Below, piece by piece: positions 1 to 7,298 of a stretch of DNA of 23,778 nucleotides; the stretch's first letter is position 1; every line of letters begins with the position of its first letter. The position numbers and the translations under genes are program-made. The notes under the pieces are model-generated. The model saw only the letters and a list, made by a program, of their open reading frames with translations. It was not told the origin of the DNA and did not search any database. The DNA comes from a virus: IMG/VR virus record IMGVR_UViG_3300048592_000110, positions 1-23,778 of that record, one strand, 5' to 3'.

Positions 1-312
1 AATCCACGTCTTGTAGGCCAGCAATTCACTGGCGAGGAAGGCGTCAATCTGCGCCTTGGTCATCGTGTGCGCTGCGCCCAGGTCGTACTGGCGCGCCTGC
101 TCGTGCAGCACCACGATGTTGCGCTCGGTCGCCGGATCGCCCGGCTTGTAGTTCGCGCCGGTCACGACAGCATCGTCATAGGCGACCGCCTGCGCGATCA
201 GGACAATCTGTCCGCCCGGCGGTGTCACCGTCGGGTCGAGGCCCAGCACCGTCGCCTCGATGCTGCTGCGCGCATGGTCCGGCTTCCACCGGACGGCTCC
301 CCTAACAGGCAT
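1..312 (-). CDS. Phage tail-region protein, 5' part only (cut by window edge)
   Basis: An open frame runs from an ATG at 310-312 to the left edge (104 codons, no stop), so the C-terminus is missing. The start is well supported: GGAAAGGAG lies about 7 bases upstream. The visible part begins MPVRGAVRWKPDHARSS and ends in a segment with TKAQIDAFLASE, with no motif I recognise. It follows the tail fibre gene in transcription order, so a structural or fibre-associated role is likely but inferred. The first seven codons and ribosome-binding site resemble a second gene start at 1112-1150, on the other side of the inserted HNH gene. This suggests the downstream gene's start was duplicated or replaced when the HNH cassette arrived. 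Function unknown. Confidence 0.75.
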   Translation of the reverse strand, partial: MPVRGAVRWKPDHARSSIEATVLGLDPTVTPPGGQIVLIAQAVAYDDAVVTGANYKPGDPATERNIVVLHEQARQYDLGAAHTMTKAQIDAFLASELLAYKTWI

Positions 313-330
313 GGAAGTACTCCTTTCCAA
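292..330 (-). repeat. Imperfect direct repeat, copy 1 (RBS plus gene start)
   Basis: This copy covers the ribosome-binding site and first seven codons (M-P-V-R-G-A-V) of the leftmost gene. It matches 1112-1150 with the pattern AGGAGTA...ATG followed by codons ending GGAGCCGT. Over the 21 coding bases, 16 are identical (292-312 against 1112-1132). The two copies bracket the plus-strand HNH gene. Confidence 0.6.
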
Positions 331-353
331 AACCCCCGGAATGTCGCGGATTT

Positions 354-362
354 TGGTATAAT
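354..362 (+). promoter_or_regulatory. Extended -10 promoter of the HNH gene
   Basis: TGGTATAAT is a perfect TATAAT with an upstream TG, the extended -10 pattern of sigma70-type promoters. I see no good -35 at 17-18 bases, as is common for extended -10 promoters. It faces the HNH gene and opposes the phage operon, so the HNH gene can be transcribed on its own. The start of transcription would be near 369, giving a leader of about 75 bases. Confidence 0.6.
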
Positions 363-377
363 TGAGGAACGCAGAAA

Positions 378-407
378 GCCCCGGCAGTGCTGCAAACACT
401 CCGAGGC
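378..407 (+). ncRNA. Hairpin in the 5' leader of the HNH gene
   Basis: GCCCCGGCAGTG (378-389) pairs with CACTCCGAGGC (397-407) around a 7-base loop, CTGCAAA. The stem has about ten pairs, one bulged C and one C-A mismatch. It starts only about nine bases after the predicted transcription start and ends about 20 bases before the AGGAGG ribosome-binding site. There is no following U-tract, so it is not an ordinary terminator. It could protect the transcript, regulate the nuclease, or be part of the mobile cassette. No Rfam family is assigned. Confidence 0.5.
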
Positions 408-442
408 ACGGCACCCCGGAACCTGTGTAGGAGGCTCCAGAA

Positions 443-1111
443 ATGCCCCGTAATTCTAGCCCATCCCTTTCCTGCCGAACATGCGGTGAGAGCTTGCCGC
501 GAGGTGCGTTCGACATCGATAGTCGCGGGAAATTGCATCTTCGTTGCCGGTCCTGTCGGTCGTCGTTCTCCCACAACCGCTACCCAACCGGGTACGAGGT
601 TGAAGACCGGGGACACGAAACTCCCTGCCATATATGGAAGCGCGCTGTGGACCCAAAGACCGGATATGGGAAGGTGTCCGACAAGGGGGTGGTTCGCAAC
701 GCGCACAAGGTCTTTTACGAGCGTGCTTATGGCTCGGTCCCTGAGGGGATGCAATTGGACCATCTTTGCCGTGTTCGTGCGTGCGTCAACCCCGAACATC
801 TTGAGGTTGTCACCCCGGCCGAGAATGCCCGACGAGCGGCCGCCGTTCGTGATCGGATGCCCCTCCCCCGGTGCCTGGACTGTGGGGTTGTCATTTCTGC
901 GCGAGAGCATCAGCGATGTCCATCGTGTGCGCAATTGAAGCGATGGCAAGGTGACCGCGCTCGTCACGCCTCCCCTAACCCCTCCGGAATGTGCTTGTGC
1001 GGATGCGGCCAAACTACTGACATTGCGAAACGTACGAGAGTCGAGTTGGGATGGGTGCAAGGGGAATACAAGCCCTATTGCCGATGGCATGGCTCGGTTA
1101 AGCCCCATTAG
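443..1111 (+). CDS. Zinc-finger HNH homing-type endonuclease, inserted antisense
   Basis: This 222-residue protein is a probable DNA-cutting mobile nuclease. A cysteine pair at 11-14 (CRTC) and another at 35-38 (CRSC) form an N-terminal zinc finger. The HNH core at about 104-120 reads QLDHLCRVRACVNPEHLE, with the D-H pair, metal-binding cysteines and the N-P-x-H ending typical of HNH_3-like nucleases. More cysteine knuckles follow at CLDC (144-147), CPSC (159-162) and CLCGCG (near 184-189). The start is firm, with AGGAGG 8 bases upstream of the ATG. It is on the opposite strand to its neighbours, has its own extended -10 promoter and hairpin leader, and ends exactly where a remnant of a phage gene start begins. 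That layout fits a free-standing homing endonuclease. It lacks a RuvC domain, so it is not IscB. Confidence 0.92.
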   Translation: MPRNSSPSLSCRTCGESLPRGAFDIDSRGKLHLRCRSCRSSFSHNRYPTGYEVEDRGHETPCHIWKRAVDPKTGYGKVSDKGVVRNAHKVFYERAYGSVPEGMQLDHLCRVRACVNPEHLEVVTPAENARRAAAVRDRMPLPRCLDCGVVISAREHQRCPSCAQLKRWQGDRARHASPNPSGMCLCGCGQTTDIAKRTRVELGWVQGEYKPYCRWHGSVKPH

Positions 1112-1132
1112 AACGGCTCCCTTGACTGCCAT
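1112..1132 (-). pseudogene. Seven-codon remnant of a phage gene start
   Basis: After the tail fibre stop there is a good ribosome-binding site (GGTGAGGAG) and an ATG at 1130-1132. Seven codons (M-A-V-K-G-A-V) follow, matching the start M-P-V-R-G-A-V of the gene at 312. Similarity stops exactly at the HNH stop codon; beyond that the frame only reads through the antisense of the HNH gene. It is best seen as the stranded 5' end of the gene interrupted by the HNH cassette. The long antisense frame starting here (302-1132) is not taken to be a real protein. Confidence 0.55.
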
Positions 1133-1150
1133 GTGCTACTCCTCACCTGT
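1112..1150 (-). repeat. Imperfect direct repeat, copy 2 (RBS plus gene start)
   Basis: This is the partner of 292-330. Read on the minus strand it carries GGTGAGGAGTAGCAC and then an ATG with seven matching codons. The match covers both the ribosome-binding site and the coding start, so it is more than a shared start-codon context. Confidence 0.6.
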
Positions 1151-1155
1151 CATCA

Positions 1156-1638
1156 TCACGAGGTCACGACCCAGGTGTCCCCGTTCGCCATGTTGGTGGG
1201 CTCGACGCTGCCGAGCCATTCGATTGAGGCGTACCCGGTCGGTCGCGAGGTGCCCGCCGTCGCCCCGTGGTTGACAAAGCCCTTCGCTCCGCCCTTCACG
1301 GCGTCCACATACGCTTTCGCGCTCTGCTGTGTCGGCACCTTCGTGGCGCTGTTCGTCGCGAACGAATCCTCATCAATGACAAACGCCATGCTCGCCGTAC
1401 TGGTGTCCGCCTCCATCACCGCCCCGGCGGCGGCAACGTTCGTCGCATCGGTCACGTCGGCAGCGGTCTCGATGCCGGAGAGCTTGGTTTGCTCGGTCGC
1501 CGTGTACGCCTTGTTGGTGGTGCCGTCCGGGATATCGTCGGCCGTCGCGTTTTCGAGGTCCGTGTAGATCACGTTGATGTTCGCGGCTTCCGCCTCGCTC
1601 ACGCCGTCGACCAGCGGTGTATAGGGTCCGAATGCCAT
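1156..1638 (-). CDS. Phage tail fibre protein
   Basis: This 160-residue protein has the low-complexity, Asp/Thr/Ala-rich style of phage tail fibres. The segment DGTTNKAYTATEQTKLSGIE near residues 38-57, then AADVTDATNV, is a repeat motif known from many siphovirus and myovirus fibre shafts. A second fibre-like motif, PTQQSAKAYVDAV, lies near residue 105. The C-terminal part ends in WVVTS and may form the tip or a trimer head. The start overlaps the stop of the previous gene (TGATG), showing translational coupling. It probably helps the virion contact the cell surface. It is short for a complete fibre, so it may join a larger fibre encoded next to it. Confidence 0.8.
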   Translation of the reverse strand: MAFGPYTPLVDGVSEAEAANINVIYTDLENATADDIPDGTTNKAYTATEQTKLSGIETAADVTDATNVAAAGAVMEADTSTASMAFVIDEDSFATNSATKVPTQQSAKAYVDAVKGGAKGFVNHGATAGTSRPTGYASIEWLGSVEPTNMANGDTWVVTS

Positions 1639-1847
1639 CAGCTTCCTCGTTTCCAGAGCGGCGCATCGGTCATCTCACCGCCACCGGGCCGCTTCGGTGG
1701 GAGTTCGCTCGTCGAGATCGTCTCGGCAACGTGCGCGAGCGGTGACGGGCGCCAGAGCGGCGCATCGGTGAGCTGCTGCATCACCGGCGGCCGCTCACCG
1801 CCCCAGAGCGTGCCGTCGCCCCAAACGAACTCGCCCCATCTGGCCAT
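1638..1847 (-). CDS. Small Trp-rich tail protein
   Basis: This protein of about 69 residues begins MARWGEFVWGDGTLWGG. The ATG at 1845-1847 is preferred to a GTG nine bases earlier because it overlaps the upstream stop as TGATG and has AGGTGG close by. It contains three LW motifs: GTLWGG and two copies of TDAPLW, the latter encoded by an 18-base exact repeat. Small proteins with WG-type repeats often sit beside fibre genes in siphoviruses. No enzyme motif is seen. A structural or adaptor role in the tail tip is inferred from position only. Confidence 0.65.
   Translation of the reverse strand: MARWGEFVWGDGTLWGGERPPVMQQLTDAPLWRPSPLAHVAETISTSELPPKRPGGGEMTDAPLWKRGS
1653..1769. repeat. Pair of 18-bp exact direct repeats
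   Basis: ccagagcggcgcatcggt occurs at 1653-1670 and again at 1752-1769. Both lie inside the small Trp-rich tail gene, in the same frame, and encode the TDAPLW motif. A weaker third copy of the LW-coding part lies near 1802. This looks like internal duplication of a peptide unit. Confidence 0.75.
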
Positions 1848-4426
1848 CAGTCCCACCTTTCGGTGTAGCGTTCGTCCCGCAACTCGATCGCCGCCTCGAA
1901 CCAGTCCGGGACGTGATCGGTGATCTCGCAGCCGGGCATGGTCACGAACTGCTTGCGCCCGTGGTTGTCGCGGTAGCAGAGGGTGCCCGCCGCGATGTCC
2001 ATGGCCTCCAGTTCGAGCCGCCGCACGTTGGCGGTGGCCGCGTCGTCGTTGAAGAGCTGGGCCGTGAAGGCCGGAGCGACCACCCGCTTGCGGCTGCGGA
2101 CGGTCGTCGGCATCGCGCCGTTGACCGGGTAGTAGGGCGACTCATCGATGTCGCGCCCGTAGTCGCGGTCGGCGGTGTACCGGAGCGTGGTCCGGATTTC
2201 CTCCGGGAGCGCGACGCTGCACAGCACGACGCCGCCCAGGGTGACAGTCGCCGCCACGGACACCGGCTCGCTGGTCAGCTCGTCGAGTCCGGTCAGGATG
2301 GTCTGCGTGATCGTGTAGGTGTACTCGTAGCCGCTGGCCGGGACGTAGTCGACGATCGACACCTGTGAGGGTGAGGTGATCCGGCGCCAGACGATCTCCG
2401 TGGCATCGGGGCCGCCGGACGCCTGCCGGGTGATCGTGTACCCCTGCCAGACATCGGTGCCGTAGGTCGTCTGGTCCCAGGTCAGGCGGATCGCCGACTC
2501 CCAGACATCGGTGCCGATCATGACGGTGTCGGCCGCGACGTTGGCGACGGCGTCCGGCTCCACGTAGTCGACCGTGATGTTCCGGATCGCCGACGTGCCT
2601 TCGAGCGGCGTGTCATCCTCGACCCAGACGATCAGGTCGTAGGCGGTGTCGTTGCGCAGGTAGCCCGATGGGATCGCGTGCGAGCCGGTGGCGCTCACCA
2701 CTTCCCCGGAGTCGTAGACGACCGTGTCGGTCCCATCCTCGTAGAGCGTCACCCGGTAGCTCACCTGGTCGGTGGTCGTCCACGTCACCGTCAGGTTGCT
2801 GGTGGTGATCGTCGCCGCCTCGGTAGGTGCGGTGATGGTGACGGTCGGGCCGAGCGCGTAGATGAACGACGCCTCTGGCGACTTCGCGGCGTCGCCCGAA
2901 CTGGACGCCTCGCCAGAGTAGAGCGTGCCATCGTAGCTGTAGGCGTCCCAGCGGTAGGTGTCGTAGGTGGCGAGGTCCGTGCCGTCGGTCTGGTACTCCC
3001 ACTTCCCGGTACCGCTGTTGTAGGTCATTGTGCGGGTGAAGAGCACCGCCCCGGCATCGTCCTTGATCCGCGCGGAGACCGTAAACCCGGTGCCGGTGGT
3101 GTCGTCGGCATCGCTGGCCGTGCAGGTCAGGAGCGGGTAGGCGGTGGTGATGAAGCTGTTGGCCGGCGAGAGGTTGGCCGGCACCGAGGGCGCGGCGTTC
3201 GTCGAGAACGTCCGGGCGGTCGACCAGTCCGACCAGAGCGCGGATTCGTCCTTGCCCCGCATCTGGTACTGGTAGCTGGTGCCCCACGCCAGCGTGGTGA
3301 AGCCGGTGTTGGCCCATGGCACCGTGAACGCCGTGCCGGGGCTGGCGCTGCTGGCGACGTCGGCAATGTTGTACTCGGCACCCGTCTGCAGGACGGTCGT
3401 GCCGGCGGCGTTGAGCAGCCGCACCTGCACGTGGGTCATGTCCTCGCTGGACTGGTGCGTCCACTTGCCGTCGAAATCCGGCGTGGTCTCCTCGATCTTG
3501 CCGGCAGGATCGGCGTCGAGGGTGACGAACCCGAGGTTCGCCGGCGTGAACGCCGTCCACGCCGACCAGTCGGACCACGCCCCGAAGTGATCCGAGACCT
3601 GCGACCGCCATTCGTAGGCGGTGCCGCGCACCAGCGTGGTGCCCCCGTAGGCGCGCGAGAACGCCGCGCCGGTGCGTTCGGCTTCCGTGCTCGATACCGT
3701 CGTGTCCCAGAACGACGTGGCGTCACTGACGCGGCGCACCTGGATGCGGGTCTGGTTGAGGTAGTCACCGACGCCGCTGTTGGCGTCGGCGAACGTGCCG
3801 GTGAAGGTTGGGGCCGTTTCGTTGATCGTGCCGCTCGGGGAGAGCGAACCCGGCGCGCTCGGGGCGCTATTGGCCGTGGCGTCGCCCCAGAACGTCGGGT
3901 GTCCCTCGGTGGAGCTGGTGTACGCGCCGAACGGGTTGGGAGGCGGCTGCGAGAGCCCGGTCCGGTTGTAGAACTTCTCATTCGGGGCGACGATCAGCGC
4001 CGCCTCTTCCATGCCGTGACCGAGGTAGCCAACGGTGCCCAGGGCGGCGATGTGCAGCCGGGTGTTGCTGGCCAGCGGGATCGCGGTCAGGGTCACGCCG
4101 CTCGGCACCGTGGCATCGACCACCGAGACCGCCGCCGTGTAGGCCGCGCCGCCGCTGGCGTCGTTCATGGTGCCGGTGACGGTGAAGCTGCTGGAGTAGC
4201 CGAGGCGGGAGGATGGGTTGTTGCTGCCATCGACGGCGTAGACCGCGACGCGGGTGGTCACGTTGCTGGCAGACAGGGTCGTGTAGCGGCCAGCCCAGAC
4301 GCCGAGATGGGTAATCCAGTAGTGGGCCGCCCGGCCGCTGAAGCTGGCGCCGCGCATCTGGCCCGGCGCGATGAAGCCGTGGTTGGTGCGCGACAGCGTA
4401 TGGTAGCGGCCAAACTCACCAGCCAT
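1847..4426 (-). CDS. Multi-domain tail protein with fibronectin III-like repeats
   Basis: This 859-residue protein follows the tape measure gene, the usual place for distal tail and tail-tip proteins. Residues 1-185 look like a Thr/Ser/Gly-rich beta domain. Beta-sandwich modules of roughly 110 residues follow: about 188-297, 298-410, 411-520, 525-622 and 625-735. The first two end in related WSDW motifs (near 285 and 399), and linkers such as SAPSAPGSLSP and AAPSVPANLSP are typical of FnIII-like tail decorations. The C-terminal 120 residues (RYTADRDYGRDIDES to the end) are charged and may be the attachment domain. Start and stop are both TGATG overlaps with neighbours. Its role is probably tail-tip structure and surface carbohydrate contact; exact folds are inferred. 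Confidence 0.8.
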   Translation of the reverse strand: MAGEFGRYHTLSRTNHGFIAPGQMRGASFSGRAAHYWITHLGVWAGRYTTLSASNVTTRVAVYAVDGSNNPSSRLGYSSSFTVTGTMNDASGGAAYTAAVSVVDATVPSGVTLTAIPLASNTRLHIAALGTVGYLGHGMEEAALIVAPNEKFYNRTGLSQPPPNPFGAYTSSTEGHPTFWGDATANSAPSAPGSLSPSGTINETAPTFTGTFADANSGVGDYLNQTRIQVRRVSDATSFWDTTVSSTEAERTGAAFSRAYGGTTLVRGTAYEWRSQVSDHFGAWSDWSAWTAFTPANLGFVTLDADPAGKIEETTPDFDGKWTHQSSEDMTHVQVRLLNAAGTTVLQTGAEYNIADVASSASPGTAFTVPWANTGFTTLAWGTSYQYQMRGKDESALWSDWSTARTFSTNAAPSVPANLSPANSFITTAYPLLTCTASDADDTTGTGFTVSARIKDDAGAVLFTRTMTYNSGTGKWEYQTDGTDLATYDTYRWDAYSYDGTLYSGEASSSGDAAKSPEASFIYALGPTVTITAPTEAATITTSNLTVTWTTTDQVSYRVTLYEDGTDTVVYDSGEVVSATGSHAIPSGYLRNDTAYDLIVWVEDDTPLEGTSAIRNITVDYVEPDAVANVAADTVMIGTDVWESAIRLTWDQTTYGTDVWQGYTITRQASGGPDATEIVWRRITSPSQVSIVDYVPASGYEYTYTITQTILTGLDELTSEPVSVAATVTLGGVVLCSVALPEEIRTTLRYTADRDYGRDIDESPYYPVNGAMPTTVRSRKRVVAPAFTAQLFNDDAATANVRRLELEAMDIAAGTLCYRDNHGRKQFVTMPGCEITDHVPDWFEAAIELRDERYTERWD

Positions 4427-7248
4427 CAGGACATGCCTCCGCGCATCGCCAGTTCGGCGCCGAACTGGCGGGCGAACGTGCCGCCGGCCTTCGCGTTCTC
4501 GATCAGGTTTCGCAGGTCGTCAGGGGTCACGCTGTAGTAGTGGTGATGGTGGACGCCGCCGGCCGCGCCGGTGCCGTCAACATCGACCAGTCCGGACATG
4601 GACGGGGTGTAGCCGTGCAGCTGGCGGGTGATGTCGTTCCATCCACGATCGAGGCCCTCGCCGAGACCCTGCATGATCAGGACGCCGTTGGCCACCAGCA
4701 ACTTGCGGTCACGTTCGGGCGGACCCTTCCAGTCGGGGATCATGCTGGTCACGGAACCGAGCAGGTCCTGGAGTTCGCCGATCCTGGACGAGATGCCGGA
4801 AATAAGTCCCCCGATCAGGGACGAACCGGCGGAGGTCAGTACGCCGGCCAGCGAGCCGACGGCATTGACGGCCTTGCCAGGGATGCTCGACAGCCACGCC
4901 GCGGCGATCACCCACCGGATCGTGATGCCGTTCAGGAGTCCGGAAATCAGCTCAACGCCCCGGCTGCTGAGCGTGCTCGACAGCGACCCGACATGGGTGA
5001 CGGCAAGCGTCTTGACCGTGCGCAGGAATGCGGCAACGGAATCCCAGACGTTGAGGATGCCGGTAAACAACCCGGCAATCAGGTCCTTGCCCTTCTGGAG
5101 CAACGTAGAGATCAGGCTGCCGACGGTGGACGTGACCCGGCTGGCCAGTCCGGCCAGCCACACCCGGGCAGCTTCCCACCCGCTCAAAATGCCCGCACGC
5201 AACCCGCTCATGAGTTGCGTGCCGTGCGGAATGAGCGTGGAGATCAACGACGGCACCGTGCTGACGATCTTTCCGGGCAGGGCCGACAGCCAGGTCAGGA
5301 CGGCGAACCATCCGAGCAGGATGCCATTCATGAGCCCATCCATCAGCTCCATGCCCTTGGCGAGGAGCGTCACTGCCAGCGAGGTCACCGCCGCCATGAT
5401 CCTTGCGGCCATGCCGGTCAGCCACGTCGTGACCACAAGCCAGCCGAGGGACATCCCGGTCTTGAAACCCTCAAGGAGTTCGATCCCCTTCGCCAGCAGC
5501 GTTGTTGCCAGCGACGTGAGTTTTGCCGTGATCTTGCCCGGGATCGCCGATATCCAGAACGCCACCGAAATCCAGTTGATCTCCAGCCCTTCGATAAACC
5601 CGGCGATGAAGTCCGCCGCCGGTCCCTTCATGACGTCGCCGATCCACCCGGCGAGCAGGGTGGGCAGCGCCAGCACGGACACGCCGATCGCCAGCGCGAT
5701 CCTGGCCCACTTGCCGGGGTCGCTGGCGCCCTCGCGGAACCCGTCCGCAATCAGGCCGCCGGCAGTCACGAACGCGGCGCGGACCAGTTGCCCGGCCCAC
5801 ATGCCGAGCTTGCCCCAGTCGACCGCGTTGACCGCCTCCCGGATCTTGCTGTCGATCTCCGACGCCAGGTTGGCGAGCCCGCCAATCAGGCCGCTCCAGT
5901 TGATCGCGCTGATCCGCTCGCCCAGCCACCCGGCGATGCTGCTGGCGATCCCGGCCCAGTTGATCGACGAGAGCGCATCCCAGACGGCCTGCCCGAGCGC
6001 GAGGAAGGCAGAGCCGAGGTTCTGGACCGCGTCCCAGAGTTCGTCGAACGCTTCGGCATAGTTCCCGTCCCGAAAGGCGTTGAAGGCGTCGGTGAGGTCG
6101 GTGGCAGCCATCCGCATGAAGCGGAACGCCTCACTCAGCGGCGGGAACACCTGCTGCAGGGCAGCGAACGCGGCCTCCAACGGGTTGAGGCCCATCGTCC
6201 GCATGTTCTGCCAGGCGGTGATCACCTCGCCGACCTTCTCGATCACCCAGTCGAGGGCGGCCCCGAGTTCGTCCCGGAAGATGTAGGCGAGGATCCCGAC
6301 CGCGGCGATCACGAGGCCGATCGGTGAGACGAGGAGGCCGATCACCGCCAGCAGGGCCGACAGGCCGGGAAGCATCATCCCGATCACGATCAGCAGCGGA
6401 CCCAGCGCCGCGGCGGCGGCGGCAATCGCGAGGATCCACGTCTGCATCTTCGGGGAAAGCTTCTCCAGGCCCCCGATGATGCGTTCGAGGAACCCGAGGA
6501 ATGCGCCCATCGGCCCTAGCAGGCGACTCCCGAGCCGCGCCCCGAGGTCCTTGAACCGGGCGACGAGCCGCCCCATCTTGCCGTTGAAGCTGTCGGCCTC
6601 CCGCGCGGCCTGCCCCTGCTGCTGGGTCGTCTGTTCGAGGATCAGGTTGTACCGGGCCATGACCTTGTCAGCCTCGGTCACCTCCGTCCGACCGTCTGCC
6701 ATGGCGATCGCCAGCGCCTCTTCGCCGACGATCGCTTCGTTCAGGAACACCCCCATCGATTTCAACGACTCATACTCGCCAGTGAGCCCGGCCTGGATCG
6801 CCGCTGACGCCCGATCCGTACTGACGTCGTTGAACGCCGCCATGTCCGCCGAGAGGCCGACGAGGGTGGTGGAATACTGGGCCGAGGCGGCATCGGTCTG
6901 GCCCATCAGCGTGAAGAGCGCGCCGAACCCGCCAGCGGCCTGCAAGGCCTGGGTGCGGGAGATGCCGTACGCCTTCGCCGTCGTCTCGGACCAGGCAAGG
7001 ACCGTGGCGGCGGAACTCCCGAACACGGCGTCGGTCTTGCCCATCGCGTTCTCTTGCGCAGCTGCCCAGCCAACCAGCGCCGCGCCGGCGCCGAGGATCG
7101 GCGTCGTGACCCAGCCGGTCAGCGATCGGCCGGCGTTCCGGGCTTTTGCGCCGAAGCTGTCCAGCCCGCCGCGTGCTCCGTCGAGGCCGCGCAGGAAGGC
7201 GTTGTTGTCGAGGCTGAGTTCGGCGACCAGCTTGGCGATCGTGGCCAT
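4426..7248 (-). CDS. Tail tape measure protein
   Basis: At 940 residues this is a tape measure protein, which sets tail length and is threaded through the tail tube during infection. The N-terminus (AKLVAELSLDNNAFLRGLDG) and the region to about 225 match phage tape measure families. Hydrophobic segments lie near 265-325. Residues 550-813 are six tandem repeats of exactly 44 residues, patterned on GWxxxxxWL, SLxxTL and KGxELxxGL. A His-rich stretch (VHHHHYY) lies near 886-892. The gene directly follows the chaperone pair, as in lambda-like phages, though here the antisense gene at 7299-7709 separates them. GGGAGG lies about ten bases before the start. Confidence 0.95.
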   Translation of the reverse strand: MATIAKLVAELSLDNNAFLRGLDGARGGLDSFGAKARNAGRSLTGWVTTPILGAGAALVGWAAAQENAMGKTDAVFGSSAATVLAWSETTAKAYGISRTQALQAAGGFGALFTLMGQTDAASAQYSTTLVGLSADMAAFNDVSTDRASAAIQAGLTGEYESLKSMGVFLNEAIVGEEALAIAMADGRTEVTEADKVMARYNLILEQTTQQQGQAAREADSFNGKMGRLVARFKDLGARLGSRLLGPMGAFLGFLERIIGGLEKLSPKMQTWILAIAAAAAALGPLLIVIGMMLPGLSALLAVIGLLVSPIGLVIAAVGILAYIFRDELGAALDWVIEKVGEVITAWQNMRTMGLNPLEAAFAALQQVFPPLSEAFRFMRMAATDLTDAFNAFRDGNYAEAFDELWDAVQNLGSAFLALGQAVWDALSSINWAGIASSIAGWLGERISAINWSGLIGGLANLASEIDSKIREAVNAVDWGKLGMWAGQLVRAAFVTAGGLIADGFREGASDPGKWARIALAIGVSVLALPTLLAGWIGDVMKGPAADFIAGFIEGLEINWISVAFWISAIPGKITAKLTSLATTLLAKGIELLEGFKTGMSLGWLVVTTWLTGMAARIMAAVTSLAVTLLAKGMELMDGLMNGILLGWFAVLTWLSALPGKIVSTVPSLISTLIPHGTQLMSGLRAGILSGWEAARVWLAGLASRVTSTVGSLISTLLQKGKDLIAGLFTGILNVWDSVAAFLRTVKTLAVTHVGSLSSTLSSRGVELISGLLNGITIRWVIAAAWLSSIPGKAVNAVGSLAGVLTSAGSSLIGGLISGISSRIGELQDLLGSVTSMIPDWKGPPERDRKLLVANGVLIMQGLGEGLDRGWNDITRQLHGYTPSMSGLVDVDGTGAAGGVHHHHYYSVTPDDLRNLIENAKAGGTFARQFGAELAMRGGMS
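4810..5601 (-). repeat. Six 44-codon tandem repeats in the tape measure gene
   Basis: Units begin at residues 550, 594, 638, 682, 726 and 770, each exactly 44 residues (132 bases) with no indels. Conserved positions are Gly1, Gly5, Trp10, an aromatic residue near 16, Ser-Leu at 30-31, Leu35, Gly39 and Leu42. A degenerate seventh unit starts GLISGI. Sequence identity has drifted while length has been kept, fitting a ruler under length constraint. Confidence 0.9.
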
Positions 7249-7250
7249 TA

Positions 7251-7279
7251 TTCACGCCCTCCCGCCGCTGTGGTGTAAT
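7251..7279 (+). promoter_or_regulatory. Promoter of the antisense SnoaL-like gene
   Basis: TTCACG (7251-7256) and TGTAAT (7274-7279) are 17 bases apart and match the sigma70 boxes at 4 of 6 and 5 of 6 positions, with TG also at the extended -10 position. Transcription would start near 7286, leaving a leader of only about 13 bases that is mostly the ribosome-binding site. It diverges from the tape measure gene start at 7248. Confidence 0.5.
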
Positions 7280-7298
7280 GCTGCGAAAGGAGGGAACC

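Noticed and set aside
443-1111. HNH gene with structured leader as an IscB/OMEGA-type RNA-guided nuclease
   Set aside because: The protein is 222 residues with an HNH core and cysteine knuckles but no RuvC segments or bridge helix, and the leader hairpin is far smaller than known guide RNAs.
302-1132. 276-codon minus-strand frame starting MAVKGAV
   Set aside because: Only the first seven codons resemble a real gene start; the rest is antisense to the zinc-finger HNH gene and has no protein-like pattern.
4558-4600. His-rich VHHHHYY segment in the tape measure protein as a metal-binding enzyme site
   Set aside because: There is no surrounding catalytic motif; short His runs occur near the C-termini of tail proteins.
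4540-6327. 595-codon plus-strand frame, and a similar 619-codon frame at 2678-4537
   Set aside because: They are antisense shadows of the tape measure and tail genes, rich in Arg/Gly/Pro, with no ribosome-binding site or domain.
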